Assembly (NCBI GenBank): GCA_963516475.1
Contig: CAUQBR010000010.1
Location: forward strand, 1-59,885
Direction of reading: 5' to 3'
Length of the DNA stretch: 59,885 nucleotides
DNA from: JABCPE02 sp963516475
GTDB lineage: Bacteria > Bacteroidota > Bacteroidia > Flavobacteriales > Weeksellaceae
Position 1 is the stretch's first letter. Every line of letters starts with the position of its first letter. Positions 41,999 through 50,284 of the stretch are shown one piece after another. A model generated the notes under the pieces. The model made no database searches. It worked only from the letters and a program-made list of their open reading frames with translations, and had not been told where the DNA came from. The translations under genes were made by a program, and so were the position numbers.

Positions 41999-43117
41999 AT
42001 GGATGAAATAAAACTATTCTTTGGGTTAGAAGGACAAATGTTTTTTCTTGTGAAAATATGTCTTGTTCTCTTACTTTCTTTTTTGTTAAGTTATAAAGCT
42101 ATACCTGTAATCATTAGAATTTCAAAAAGTAAAAATCTAATGGACATACCAGGTGACAGGAGTTCCCATGAGTACAAAATTCCTAATCTTGGTGGAATAG
42201 CGTTATTTTATACAATAGGCATCTGTGCACCAATTTTTGCTTATGAACTATTTGTGCAGTATAGATTTTTGTTTCCTGCATTGGTTATCTTGCTTTATAT
42301 AGGAGTGATGGATGATATTCTGGTGATGAAAGCCTACAAGAAACTAATTGGGCAAATTGTTATTGCAACCATGATGGTGGTGGGTTCTGATGTCCGAATA
42401 AGAAGCTTGTTTGGTTTGTTTGGTATTTATGAATTAGAATATTTTGTAAGTGTATTTTTTAGTATATTCTCATTTATTATACTTATCAATGCATTTAATC
42501 TGATAGATGGAATAGATGGGCTAGCAGGAATATTTGCGGTGATTAGTTTTTCTATTTTTGGATTTAGTTATTATCGTTTGGGAGAATATAATTACCCAAT
42601 GGTTATTCTTTGTGTGGTGATTATAGGGTCTTTGTTGGGTTTTTTATATTATAACTTATCCAATGACTGGCGGCAAAAGATTTTTATGGGAGACACAGGT
42701 TCTATGATTATAGGATTTATCCTTGTGTTTACGGCATTTTATTTTATTGATTTATTTATCAGTGGCGGAGATGCAGTCCCTGTAGGAAGACCAAAATACC
42801 ATATGGAAACAGCACCTATTATAGCGGCTACTATTTTGATTATCCCTATTATAGATACTTTGAATGTTATCATTGTAAGGATTTTGAATAAGAAATCACC
42901 ATTAAGGGCAGATAGAAACCATATCCATCACAAGGTTTTGGATTTAGGTTTTACTCATAAAAAAGCTACAGCATTTATTATTACTTATTACATGGGAATA
43001 GTTTTGGTTACCTATTTTCTGCGTCATATGAACATTAATTTATTATTTTTAGTGGTGCTTAGTTTAGGTTTTTTTGGAGCATATTTGCCAAATATTATAT
43101 CAAAAATGAAGAAATAA
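41999..43117 (+). CDS. WecA/MraY-type polyprenyl-phosphate sugar-1-phosphate transferase
   Basis: From ATG 41999 (MDEIKLFFGLEGQMFF) the 372-residue membrane protein has ~11 helices and the family motifs NLMDIPGDRSSHEYKIPNLGG, NAFNLIDGIDGLAG, MGDTGSMIIG and DRNHIHHKVLDLG. It loads HexNAc-1-P onto undecaprenyl phosphate and so starts the repeat unit. An earlier GTG (41978) lies inside the EpsG gene and is less likely. It is the last gene before the wza promoter. Confidence 0.93.
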   Translation: MDEIKLFFGLEGQMFFLVKICLVLLLSFLLSYKAIPVIIRISKSKNLMDIPGDRSSHEYKIPNLGGIALFYTIGICAPIFAYELFVQYRFLFPALVILLYIGVMDDILVMKAYKKLIGQIVIATMMVVGSDVRIRSLFGLFGIYELEYFVSVFFSIFSFIILINAFNLIDGIDGLAGIFAVISFSIFGFSYYRLGEYNYPMVILCVVIIGSLLGFLYYNLSNDWRQKIFMGDTGSMIIGFILVFTAFYFIDLFISGGDAVPVGRPKYHMETAPIIAATILIIPIIDTLNVIIVRILNKKSPLRADRNHIHHKVLDLGFTHKKATAFIITYYMGIVLVTYFLRHMNINLLFLVVLSLGFFGAYLPNIISKMKK

Positions 43118-43129
43118 TAATAAAAATCA

Positions 43130-43137
43130 TATTTTTG
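43130..43137 (+). promoter_or_regulatory. Promoter -7 box of wza-wzc
   Basis: TATTTTTG lies 20 bp before the wza-like ATG at 43158. Confidence 0.5.
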
Positions 43138-43157
43138 TAGAATCAATAATAAAAACG

Positions 43158-44045
43158 ATGAAAAGAAACAGCATTTTAGGCCTAGTGGCAGCAATGATGA
43201 TGATATCTTGTGTGGGAACAAAAGATGTAAAATATCTTCAAAAAAATGAAAATCTAGAAATTAACTCCGAGGGACTAGTTCCATATAATATTCCTGTATA
43301 TAGAGTTACAAAAAATGATATACTTTCTCTTAATGTAATTACAACTCCTAAGGGAGATGCAGCACAGTTTTATTCTTCATATAATGTTTCAGGAGGAGAA
43401 GGTGCTGGAGCAGGAAATTTGAACCCAAGTGTATTAACAACTACATCTACAACGACCACATCTGGGAGTGGTAGTATAGGAACTATGTCTGGTGGTAATG
43501 GAAATTATTATTTCCGAGGACTAAAAGTTGACTCTAAAGGGGACATAAATGTTTTTGGAATAGGTTTTATAAAAGCTGAAGGAAGAACATTAGAAGATAT
43601 TTCTCAAGAAATCCAAACTCGTGTAAACGAAAATTTCTTGGGAGGAAAATCTGAAGTAAGACTTAATTTAGATGGGATAAGATACTATATCCTTGGGGAT
43701 GTAGAGACAATAGGAATTACAGGTGAAAAAGTAGCATATAAGCAGACACTTACCATTACAGAAGCTTTGGCGATGAATGGTGGACTAAATAGAACTGTAG
43801 ACAGAAAGAACATAGTTTTGCATAGAAAACTTCCAGAAGGGATAAAGATAGTGAAACTAGACCTTACTAGAGAAGATGTGATGAATTCACAGTATTATTG
43901 GCTTCAGAATGGAGACGAAATTTATTTAAATACCAGAGGAAGAAATCTTAATGGATTTGGTAAAGAGCCTGTTCAGACTATTAGTACGGCAGTTTCTCTT
44001 ATTACATCGGCTCTTACGGTATATCTTCTGTTTTCAAGATTATAA
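43158..44045 (+). CDS. Wza-like polysaccharide export lipoprotein
   Basis: The 295-residue protein has a lipoprotein signal (MKRNSILGLVAAMMMISC, lipid Cys18). A polysaccharide-export domain follows (VPYNIPVYRVTKNDILSLNV; KVDSKGDINVFGIGFIKAEG), then an SLBB-like segment (LGDVETIGITGEKVAYKQT) and a C-terminal membrane helix (SLITSALTVYLLFSRL). A Ser/Thr/Gly-rich insert lies at about residues 75-115. It forms the outer-membrane export channel for EPS or capsule. It is coupled to wzc three bases downstream. Confidence 0.92.
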   Translation: MKRNSILGLVAAMMMISCVGTKDVKYLQKNENLEINSEGLVPYNIPVYRVTKNDILSLNVITTPKGDAAQFYSSYNVSGGEGAGAGNLNPSVLTTTSTTTTSGSGSIGTMSGGNGNYYFRGLKVDSKGDINVFGIGFIKAEGRTLEDISQEIQTRVNENFLGGKSEVRLNLDGIRYYILGDVETIGITGEKVAYKQTLTITEALAMNGGLNRTVDRKNIVLHRKLPEGIKIVKLDLTREDVMNSQYYWLQNGDEIYLNTRGRNLNGFGKEPVQTISTAVSLITSALTVYLLFSRL

Positions 44046-44048
44046 AAT

Positions 44049-46562
44049 ATGATTCCAGGAAAAAATAATAATACACAGGAACAAATCCCCACAGCACAAG
44101 AAAAAAGTAAGGTGGGGGCTTTTAGCATATTTAGTGTAGAAAGTTTTATTAGGAGAATTATTAGAAGTTGGTATTGGTTCGTGGGGCTAGCTGTTTTTGG
44201 TTATAGTTTGTTTTACATTTATAATAAATGGTATGTTCAGAGAGTTTATGCTTCAAATTTGTCTTTGAGTATCTCAAGCAGTACAGCAAGCTATTTTACA
44301 CCTAACCAGTCTATTAACTTCATTTGGGGACAGGAAGGGAATCAAGATGGAGTGTTTCTCAAAAAAATGGTTTTGTCTAGAAGTCATAATGAATATTTGG
44401 TTCAGGAATTGGATTTATTCGTAGGATATTCTACAAAAGGACTTCTAAAATCTACTTATTTGGACAAATATGACTCTCCTGTTCTTGTAGAAGTAGATAA
44501 GGAACATTTACAGCAGGTCAATTATCCTATAACGATTTACCCAAAAGAAAATGGAAAATATGAAATAGAACTTCCAGAAGAGGGACATTCTACACATTTG
44601 TATAGTTACAAAACGGAAGGATTTAAAGATATTTCTGTATATGGAAGACCAGCAAATAAGGTTATTTCGGTTAATCAATGGTATGAAACACCTAACCTAC
44701 GGTTTAGATTGGTTCATAATCCAGAAGCTAAAGTTAAGTTAGATAAAATTATAATCAATTTAAGCACAGTAGATCAGGCTGTTAGATCAATCATTTCTAC
44801 CATAAATGTAGAGTTTGATAAGGAATTAAGCTCTATAATGACAATCACTAAGAAAGGTTATAATCTTCGAGAAACAGTATCTTTCTTAAATCAATCTGTG
44901 GAGAAACTTATTGAAAAAAGAGAAGAGGATAAAACCCTTGTGGATAAGAATACTCTTCAATACATCAATGATAATCTCAAAAAAGTTAGACAAAAACTAG
45001 ATTCTAGTGCAAACAACTTTAATCAGCTGAAAATAGATAAAAAGATGTTCAGCATAGAAGGGAAAGATCAAGAGTTACTCAGAAAAATCTATGATTTAGA
45101 AATAAAAAAAGCTGACCTACTTACAAAAGTGAACTCGCTTAATAATATAAGGAGTTCTGTGAGTAGAAGTTTGGAAGACCTTATCAATGTTAATAGTGCA
45201 GGGATAGAAGATGGAGGTTTTATGGCAACTATTTCAGAGCTTAAAGCTTTGTATCTTAAAAGATTAGAGATGTCTACTATCTATACACCAGATTCTGAGC
45301 CTATGCGAGAGATTAACAAACTTATTAATGAAGCTAGGGGGAAGTCCTATGGTAAGCTAAATGATTATTCTTCTGTTTATTATGAACAATTGGCCAAAAT
45401 AAATGATGATATCAGAAAGGCAGAACTGGATTTAGCACATTTACCTGATGACCAAAGGAAATATATAGATATGGAAAGAGAGTATAAGGTCATAGAAACA
45501 ACCTATAATACTCTACTTTCTAAACAAGCTGAAACTCAGTTGAGACTCGCAACATCTAAATCTGATTTGACTATTATAGACCCAGCAAAAGATTTGGGGC
45601 AGGCTCCTATTGGACCAAATGTTGCTCTTGTGAAATATGGACTTGTATTTGGTTTTATGCTTATACCATTGTTGCTGATTTTAGTGACAGAGATATTGGA
45701 CAACAGAGTGAAATCTATAGCAGAATTATTGGGTGTTGTTAAGATACCTCTTCTAGGTGTTATTGGTAAAAACCTTCATGAGAACAATCTTACAGTATTG
45801 GAGCAGCCAAAATCGTCTATTTCGGAGGCTTTTAGGGGAATCAGAGCTAATTTAAGATTTCTCTATAATGAAGATGGAAATAGCAAAGTGATTCTGGTAA
45901 CTTCATCAGTAGGAGGGGAAGGAAAAACATATTGTTCCATCAATATAGCATCAGTTCTAGGGCTGAGTGGGAAAAAAACTATTTTGCTCGGAATGGATTT
46001 GAGAAAGCCTAAAATTTTTGGAGATTTTAAGATAAATAACAAATATGGAATTTCTAATTATCTTTCGGGAGATATAGAAATGCATGAAATTATCAATAAA
46101 ACTAAAATTCCTGCTTTGGATGTGGCGACTTCTGGACCTATTCCACCAAACCCTTCGGAGCTTTTGATGAGTGATAAGAACAAGGAATTTATAGAATTAT
46201 TGAAAAAAGAGTATGATTTTATCATCATAGACTCGCCGCCAGTAGGATTAGTTGCGGACTCTTTTGAATTAATGAAACTTACTGATGCTAATGTATATGT
46301 GGTGAGACATGAGTATACAGAAAAACACATGCTTAGAATGATAACAGAAAAATATCATGCTGAAGAGATTAAGCATCTTGGGCTTATTTATAATGATTTT
46401 GTGTCTAAGCAGGGTTATGGCTACGGTTATGGCTACGGTTATGGCTACGGTTATGGCTACGGTTATGGTTACGGTTATTTTGATGAAGATAAAAATTATG
46501 AAGAGCCTACATTGATAAAAATCAGAAATAAAATCAGGAGTATTCTTGGTAAAAACAAATAA
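44049..46562 (+). CDS. Wzc-like polysaccharide co-polymerase and tyrosine autokinase
   Basis: The 837-residue protein has a Wzz domain with membrane helices near residues 40-60 and 535-555, and a periplasmic coiled coil between them. A cytoplasmic BY-kinase domain follows with Walker A GGEGKT at ~621-626, Walker A' LLGMDLRKPK and Walker B FIIIDSPPVG near 724. The usual C-terminal tyrosine cluster is replaced by eleven Gly-Tyr pairs (~789-810), encoded by a 12-bp tandem repeat. Phosphorylation of this tail would control polymer length and export. It works with the wza-like gene upstream. Confidence 0.93.
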   Translation: MIPGKNNNTQEQIPTAQEKSKVGAFSIFSVESFIRRIIRSWYWFVGLAVFGYSLFYIYNKWYVQRVYASNLSLSISSSTASYFTPNQSINFIWGQEGNQDGVFLKKMVLSRSHNEYLVQELDLFVGYSTKGLLKSTYLDKYDSPVLVEVDKEHLQQVNYPITIYPKENGKYEIELPEEGHSTHLYSYKTEGFKDISVYGRPANKVISVNQWYETPNLRFRLVHNPEAKVKLDKIIINLSTVDQAVRSIISTINVEFDKELSSIMTITKKGYNLRETVSFLNQSVEKLIEKREEDKTLVDKNTLQYINDNLKKVRQKLDSSANNFNQLKIDKKMFSIEGKDQELLRKIYDLEIKKADLLTKVNSLNNIRSSVSRSLEDLINVNSAGIEDGGFMATISELKALYLKRLEMSTIYTPDSEPMREINKLINEARGKSYGKLNDYSSVYYEQLAKINDDIRKAELDLAHLPDDQRKYIDMEREYKVIETTYNTLLSKQAETQLRLATSKSDLTIIDPAKDLGQAPIGPNVALVKYGLVFGFMLIPLLLILVTEILDNRVKSIAELLGVVKIPLLGVIGKNLHENNLTVLEQPKSSISEAFRGIRANLRFLYNEDGNSKVILVTSSVGGEGKTYCSINIASVLGLSGKKTILLGMDLRKPKIFGDFKINNKYGISNYLSGDIEMHEIINKTKIPALDVATSGPIPPNPSELLMSDKNKEFIELLKKEYDFIIIDSPPVGLVADSFELMKLTDANVYVVRHEYTEKHMLRMITEKYHAEEIKHLGLIYNDFVSKQGYGYGYGYGYGYGYGYGYGYGYFDEDKNYEEPTLIKIRNKIRSILGKNK
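46413..46478 (+). repeat. 12-bp tandem repeat encoding (Gly-Tyr)11
   Basis: Four exact copies of GGTTATGGCTAC (46413-46460) are followed by one variant copy GGTTATGGTTAC and a half copy GGTTAT. Unit length keeps frame, so copy-number change would alter the number of phosphorylatable tyrosines without breaking wzc. Confidence 0.95.
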
Positions 46563-46564
46563 AC

Positions 46565-46596
46565 AAAAAAGAGCAATGAAAAATTGCTCTTTTTTA
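46565..46596. terminator. Bidirectional terminator after wzc
   Basis: AAAGAGCAAT / ATTGCTCTTT with loop GAAAA is flanked by A-runs and T-runs. It is shared with the convergent DUF2797 gene. Confidence 0.87.
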
Positions 46597-47385
46597 TATT
46601 TCAATATCAACCACATAGCCTTCGTGGTTTCTTATGTTGATGACATTTCCGTCTTGAAAACAAAGATATTGTCCTTTTATTCCATGTAGAACGCCACTGA
46701 ATTTAGGCTGTTTGTCCAAAGTGAAAACTAAAATTTTCTCAGGAGCTGTGTAGGGAAAATCTATTTTCCATATTTTTTCTTCATTGATGGCGAATTTTCT
46801 ACTTTCTATCGGAAAAAGGTTTTCTATTTTATTTCTAAAATCAATTAAGTCAATTTCATTTTCATACTCATTTTGGAGCATTTTTCGCCAGTTGGTTTTA
46901 TCTGAAATGTGTTGTTTCAGAGCAACTTCTATTACGCCTGCTTCATAGCGGTTTTCAGTTCGTGCGATGGGAAGGGCAAATGTAGCACCTTGGTCTATCC
47001 ATCGCGTTGGGATTTGGCTTTCTCGGGTTACGCCCACCTTTACATCGCCTGTATATGCCAAATAGACAATATGAGGCTGGAGCTGAATGTTTTTTTCTAT
47101 TTCCAAATTTCGCTCTTCCACACCGAGATGAGCAGTGGAAAGCTCTGGTTTTAAGATGGAGTCGCTGGCGAAAGGGCTTTCGAAAAAACACTTTTTACAA
47201 AATCCCATTCGGAAAACAGGTTCGCTGCTTCCGCATTCTATACATTGATAACCAATGTGCTGTATGCTTATTTTCTTTCCAAATAACTCATTTAGGTGTA
47301 TGATGTCTCCTGAAATATTTAGGTAATATTGCACAGGCTCGGCAAGTTGAGTTATCATTTTACGAATTTGTCCTCTGAATAACAT
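46594..47385 (-). CDS. DUF2797 family protein with Cys4 zinc ribbon
   Basis: From ATG 47385 (MLFRGQIRKM) the protein has 263 residues. A zinc-ribbon-like CIECGSS...CKKC lies near residues 48-68, and VYLAYTGDVKVGVTRESQIP followed by RWIDQGATFALPIA is the DUF2797 hallmark. It is soluble; its function is unknown. An in-frame ATG at 47403 would precede the inferred transcript start, so the shorter form is preferred. It interrupts the EPS locus on the opposite strand. Confidence 0.85.
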   Translation of the reverse strand: MLFRGQIRKMITQLAEPVQYYLNISGDIIHLNELFGKKISIQHIGYQCIECGSSEPVFRMGFCKKCFFESPFASDSILKPELSTAHLGVEERNLEIEKNIQLQPHIVYLAYTGDVKVGVTRESQIPTRWIDQGATFALPIARTENRYEAGVIEVALKQHISDKTNWRKMLQNEYENEIDLIDFRNKIENLFPIESRKFAINEEKIWKIDFPYTAPEKILVFTLDKQPKFSGVLHGIKGQYLCFQDGNVINIRNHEGYVVDIEI

Positions 47386-47402
47386 CTTCTTTTTTATAAA
47401 CA

Positions 47403-47410
47403 CAAAAATA
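47403..47410 (-). promoter_or_regulatory. Promoter -7 box of DUF2797 gene
   Basis: On the minus strand this reads TATTTTTG, 17 bases before ATG 47385. This box decides the start codon choice. Confidence 0.5.
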
Positions 47411-47459
47411 TAAATTTTATGAATAGAAATAGAAAATCATGAAATTATTATTTTTTTCA

Positions 47460-47467
47460 TACATTTG
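47460..47467 (+). promoter_or_regulatory. Promoter -7 box of the repeat-rich surface protein gene
   Basis: TACATTTG lies 16 bp before the ATG at 47484. Confidence 0.5.
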
Positions 47468-47483
47468 CCCTTTGTAAAAAAAG

Positions 47484-48815
47484 ATGATGAAAAGGATATT
47501 TATTTTATTAGGGTTTGTAGGATTAACAAACATTTATGCACAAAAAGGAAGAGTTGGAGTTAATACAGATGCTCCTAAATCTACATTGGATATCAATGGT
47601 AGTTCAGTAGATAACATAAAAGGTATCTTGATACCAAGAGTAACTGCAGCTGAAATGAAAACTATGTCAGGAGATGCAAATTTTGGAGGACATCAACATT
47701 CAGTACTTGTTTATCTTACTGACACTATGCCAACAGCAGACCAGGCAGACAAGCATGAATATGTAACAGATGAGGGATTCTACTATTGGAATAATACAGC
47801 TTTAAAATGGATTCCTCTTAATGACCTTAGATATGTAGGAAGAGGGAATCATATAACCATGGATGCTGGACAAAATGGGACATCACTTCCTGCAGGGAGT
47901 AATAATATAGGAATAGGAAAAGGAAGTCTTAATGCGAATACTGGGTCAAATAATATTGCAGTAGGGGCTAGTGCTCTTCTGAAAAACACTTCGGGAAGTG
48001 GTGCTGTTGCTATAGGAACCAATGCTCTTATAAGAAATACAACAGGAAAGAATAATATTGCCATAGGAACCAATACTCTTACACAAAATACAGAAGCAGA
48101 TAATAATATTGCTATTGGTATCACAGCATTAAATCTTAATACAGAGGGAACTAATAATGTTGCCATAGGAGGAGAGGCTCTTACTAATAACAAAAAAGGG
48201 AAAAATAATATTGCTCTTGGGCCAAATACACTTAGACAAAATGTAGATGCAGATAATAACTTTGCTATTGGTCTGAATGCTCTTGAGGCAAACACAACAG
48301 GGCAGGCTAATATGGCGGTTGGTAATGGAGCTCTTTCACGAAATATCGATGGTGGATATAATATGGCGTTTGGATATAATACCATGCCTCTAAATCAAGG
48401 AGGTTCTTATAATATTGCATTAGGATATAATTCTGCTAACCAAATTGTAAATGGAAATTATAATACTGTAATAGGAACAGGAGGTGCTTATATAGATAAT
48501 GGAAATGGGAATATTAGTATAGGAAATTCTGGAGATGGTACAGATACAGCATCATTAGATAATATCATTGCTATAGGTCATGGCATTACACCAACAACAG
48601 ATAATACTATCATTTTAGGAAATAGTACAGCAACAGGGCCAAAAGTAGGAGTGGGGACTTATACTCCTCAGTCAAAATTAGATGTTAATGGAGATATCAG
48701 AGTAGGAGGAACTACAGCACCTTGCTCAGTAGCTAATGAAGGAGCTATCCGCTATGAATCTTCATTAAAGAAATTCCAAGGGTGCGATGGTTCTAACTGG
48801 GTTCCTCTTAATTAA
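47484..48815 (+). CDS. Secreted beta-roll repeat protein (YadA-head-like)
   Basis: The 443-residue protein has a signal peptide (MMKRIFILLGFVGLTNIYAQ) and a GRVGVNTDAPKSTLDINGS motif. From residue ~140 to ~343 it has about twelve repeats of ~17 residues (typical unit NNIAIGTNALxxNTxGx), like the left-handed beta-roll of YadA-type heads and some phage tail fibres. A second VGVGTYTPQSKLDVNGD motif and a CDGSNWVPLN end follow. It has no YadA barrel, lipobox or recognisable type IX sorting domain, so how it is held at the surface is unclear. It lies within the EPS region. Confidence 0.82.
   Translation: MMKRIFILLGFVGLTNIYAQKGRVGVNTDAPKSTLDINGSSVDNIKGILIPRVTAAEMKTMSGDANFGGHQHSVLVYLTDTMPTADQADKHEYVTDEGFYYWNNTALKWIPLNDLRYVGRGNHITMDAGQNGTSLPAGSNNIGIGKGSLNANTGSNNIAVGASALLKNTSGSGAVAIGTNALIRNTTGKNNIAIGTNTLTQNTEADNNIAIGITALNLNTEGTNNVAIGGEALTNNKKGKNNIALGPNTLRQNVDADNNFAIGLNALEANTTGQANMAVGNGALSRNIDGGYNMAFGYNTMPLNQGGSYNIALGYNSANQIVNGNYNTVIGTGGAYIDNGNGNISIGNSGDGTDTASLDNIIAIGHGITPTTDNTIILGNSTATGPKVGVGTYTPQSKLDVNGDIRVGGTTAPCSVANEGAIRYESSLKKFQGCDGSNWVPLN
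47901..48512 (+). repeat. Twelve ~51-bp protein-level repeats (NNIAIG...)
   Basis: Each unit encodes about 17 residues with a conserved (N/Y)N-(I/M/V)-A-(I/V)-G core and Asn/Thr/Gly-rich turns. DNA identity between units is low, so the repeat is old and selected at protein level. Confidence 0.85.
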
Positions 48816-48835
48816 AAAATAAATTTAACAAGCAT

Positions 48836-48868
48836 AGAAGTTTCTTTTAAAAGAAACTTCTTTTTTTA
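48836..48868 (+). terminator. Perfect palindromic terminator after surface protein gene
   Basis: AGAAGTTTCTTTT joins directly to AAAAGAAACTTCT, followed by T's. Its tail runs into the next promoter. Confidence 0.87.
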
Positions 48869-48876
48869 TACTTTTG
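48869..48876 (+). promoter_or_regulatory. Promoter -7 box of the epimerase gene
   Basis: TACTTTTG begins where the preceding terminator T-run ends and lies 19 bp before the ATG at 48896. Confidence 0.55.
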
Positions 48877-48895
48877 TATATCTAAAAAATATAAA

Positions 48896-49924
48896 ATGAC
48901 ATATCTCATTACAGGTGGAAGTGGTTTTATTGGTTCGCATCTGACAGAATATTTACTAAAAAACGGACATTCTGTCATCAATGTAGATAATTTTGATGAT
49001 TTTTATCATTACAAAATTAAAATAGAAAATACTTTGGAGAGTGTAAATTCTTCGGAAGAATTTGATTATAAAAATAAAGAATCTGATATTCAAAATCTGA
49101 TAAATAAAACAAAATCAGATAATTACCAGTTATATTGTCAAGATATTCGTGATGTAAATGGCTTGAAAGAAATTTTTCAAAACCATCATATAGACATGGT
49201 GATACATTTGGCGGCTCTGGCTGGTGTGCGCCCTTCTATTGAGAGGCCTATGGACTATGCAGAGGTCAATATATTAGGCTCCATGAACATCTTTGAACTT
49301 TGTAAAGAATTTGGAGTTAAAAAAATTGTATGTGCTTCATCATCAAGTGTTTATGGAAACAATGAAAAAGTCCCTTTTTCTGAAACAGATAATGTAGACC
49401 GCCCTATTTCTCCCTATGCAGCCACCAAAAAAAGCGTAGAGATTATAGGACACACTTACCATCATTTGTATGGAATAGATATGATTCAGTTGAGGTTTTT
49501 CACGGTTTATGGGCCTCGTCAGCGTCCTGATTTGGCTATTCATAAATTTACTAAAATAATCTCTGAAAATGGAAAAATCCCATTCTATGGCGATGGCACC
49601 ACTGCCCGTGATTACACTTTTATAGATGATATTATAGACGGAATTGCTAAATCAGCCCAATATTTAGAGAACAATCAAGGAGTGTATGAAATTATAAATC
49701 TTGGTGAAAATGAGGTGGTTATGCTTAAAGACATGCTCTCAGAAATTGAACAGAATTTGGATAAGAAAGCGGTTTTGGATAAACTGCCTATGCAGCCTGG
49801 TGATGTCAAAAAAACCAATGCTGATATTACAAAAGCGAAAATATTAGTAAAATACTCTCCAAAAACAAACTTCCAAAATGGCATAAAAAAATTTGTGGAA
49901 TGGTTTTTGAGAAAAAAACATTAA
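48896..49924 (+). CDS. NAD-dependent sugar-nucleotide epimerase (UDP-glucuronate 4-epimerase-like)
   Basis: The 342-residue short-chain dehydrogenase-type enzyme has the NAD-binding TGGSGFIGSHL, the LAALAGVRPSIERP block typical of UDP-glucuronate/galacturonate epimerases, and SSSSVYG. The catalytic YxxxK lies in SPYAATKKS, and RFFTVYGPRQRPDLA fits the same family. It would supply a uronic acid donor such as UDP-galacturonate for EPS or capsule. It has its own promoter and lies near but not inside the wza-wzc unit. Confidence 0.9.
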   Translation: MTYLITGGSGFIGSHLTEYLLKNGHSVINVDNFDDFYHYKIKIENTLESVNSSEEFDYKNKESDIQNLINKTKSDNYQLYCQDIRDVNGLKEIFQNHHIDMVIHLAALAGVRPSIERPMDYAEVNILGSMNIFELCKEFGVKKIVCASSSSVYGNNEKVPFSETDNVDRPISPYAATKKSVEIIGHTYHHLYGIDMIQLRFFTVYGPRQRPDLAIHKFTKIISENGKIPFYGDGTTARDYTFIDDIIDGIAKSAQYLENNQGVYEIINLGENEVVMLKDMLSEIEQNLDKKAVLDKLPMQPGDVKKTNADITKAKILVKYSPKTNFQNGIKKFVEWFLRKKH

Positions 49925-49929
49925 ATTTG
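49922..49929 (+). promoter_or_regulatory. Promoter -7 box of the DUF2795 gene
   Basis: TAAATTTG overlaps the epimerase stop codon and lies 20 bp before the ATG at 49950. Confidence 0.5.
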
Positions 49930-49949
49930 TAGAAAATTAAAATAATAGT

Positions 49950-50171
49950 ATGTACTGGACATTAGAATTGGCATCTTATCTTAGTGATGCCCCTTGGCCG
50001 ATGACTAAAGCAGAGTTGATTGATTATGCTATCAGGACAGGAGCTCCGATGGAGGTTGTGGAAAATTTACAAGCAATTGAAGATGAGGGAGAAATCTACG
50101 AAAGCATAGAGGAGGTTTGGTCAGACTACCCAACGGATGAAGACTTCCTTTGGAACGAAGACGAATACTAA
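49950..50171 (+). CDS. DUF2795 domain protein (73 aa)
   Basis: The small acidic protein (MYWTLELASYLSDAPWPMTK) has the DUF2795 pattern: a helix ending in ALA-like A-P-W-P-x-T-K, then ELIDYAIRTGAPMEVVENLQ and an acidic tail. The family is short, soluble and of unknown function. It sits between the epimerase and secA and has its own promoter box. Confidence 0.85.
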   Translation: MYWTLELASYLSDAPWPMTKAELIDYAIRTGAPMEVVENLQAIEDEGEIYESIEEVWSDYPTDEDFLWNEDEY

Positions 50172-50251
50172 AAAATAATGACAGAAAGTCTTACAGATTC
50201 TCTGTTATATTTATATATAAAAAGCAGAAATATAGTTAAATAAATACAAAA

Positions 50252-50273
50252 ACCAATGGTGAAAACTATTGGT
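50252..50273 (+). promoter_or_regulatory. Hairpin with GAAA tetraloop in the secA leader
   Basis: ACCAATGGT-GAAA-ACTATTGGT forms a nine-base stem (one G-T pair) with a GNRA-type loop, 11 bases before the secA ATG. No T-run follows, so it is not a terminator. It lies where a ribosome or a regulator would bind. Confidence 0.5.
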
Positions 50274-50284
50274 GTAGATAAGTT

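Noticed and set aside
46413..46478. Repeat considered as a CRISPR-like or intergenic satellite
   Set aside because: The units are contiguous without spacers, stay in frame inside wzc and encode Gly-Tyr pairs.
47849..48385. 178-codon minus-strand ORF opposite the beta-roll repeats
   Set aside because: It arises from the repeat structure of the sense gene; the product is repetitive Pro/Ala/Ile sequence with no start signal.
48836..48868. Palindrome considered as a recombination or dif-like site
   Set aside because: It is a perfect stem followed by a T-run directly after a gene end, which is fully explained as a terminator.
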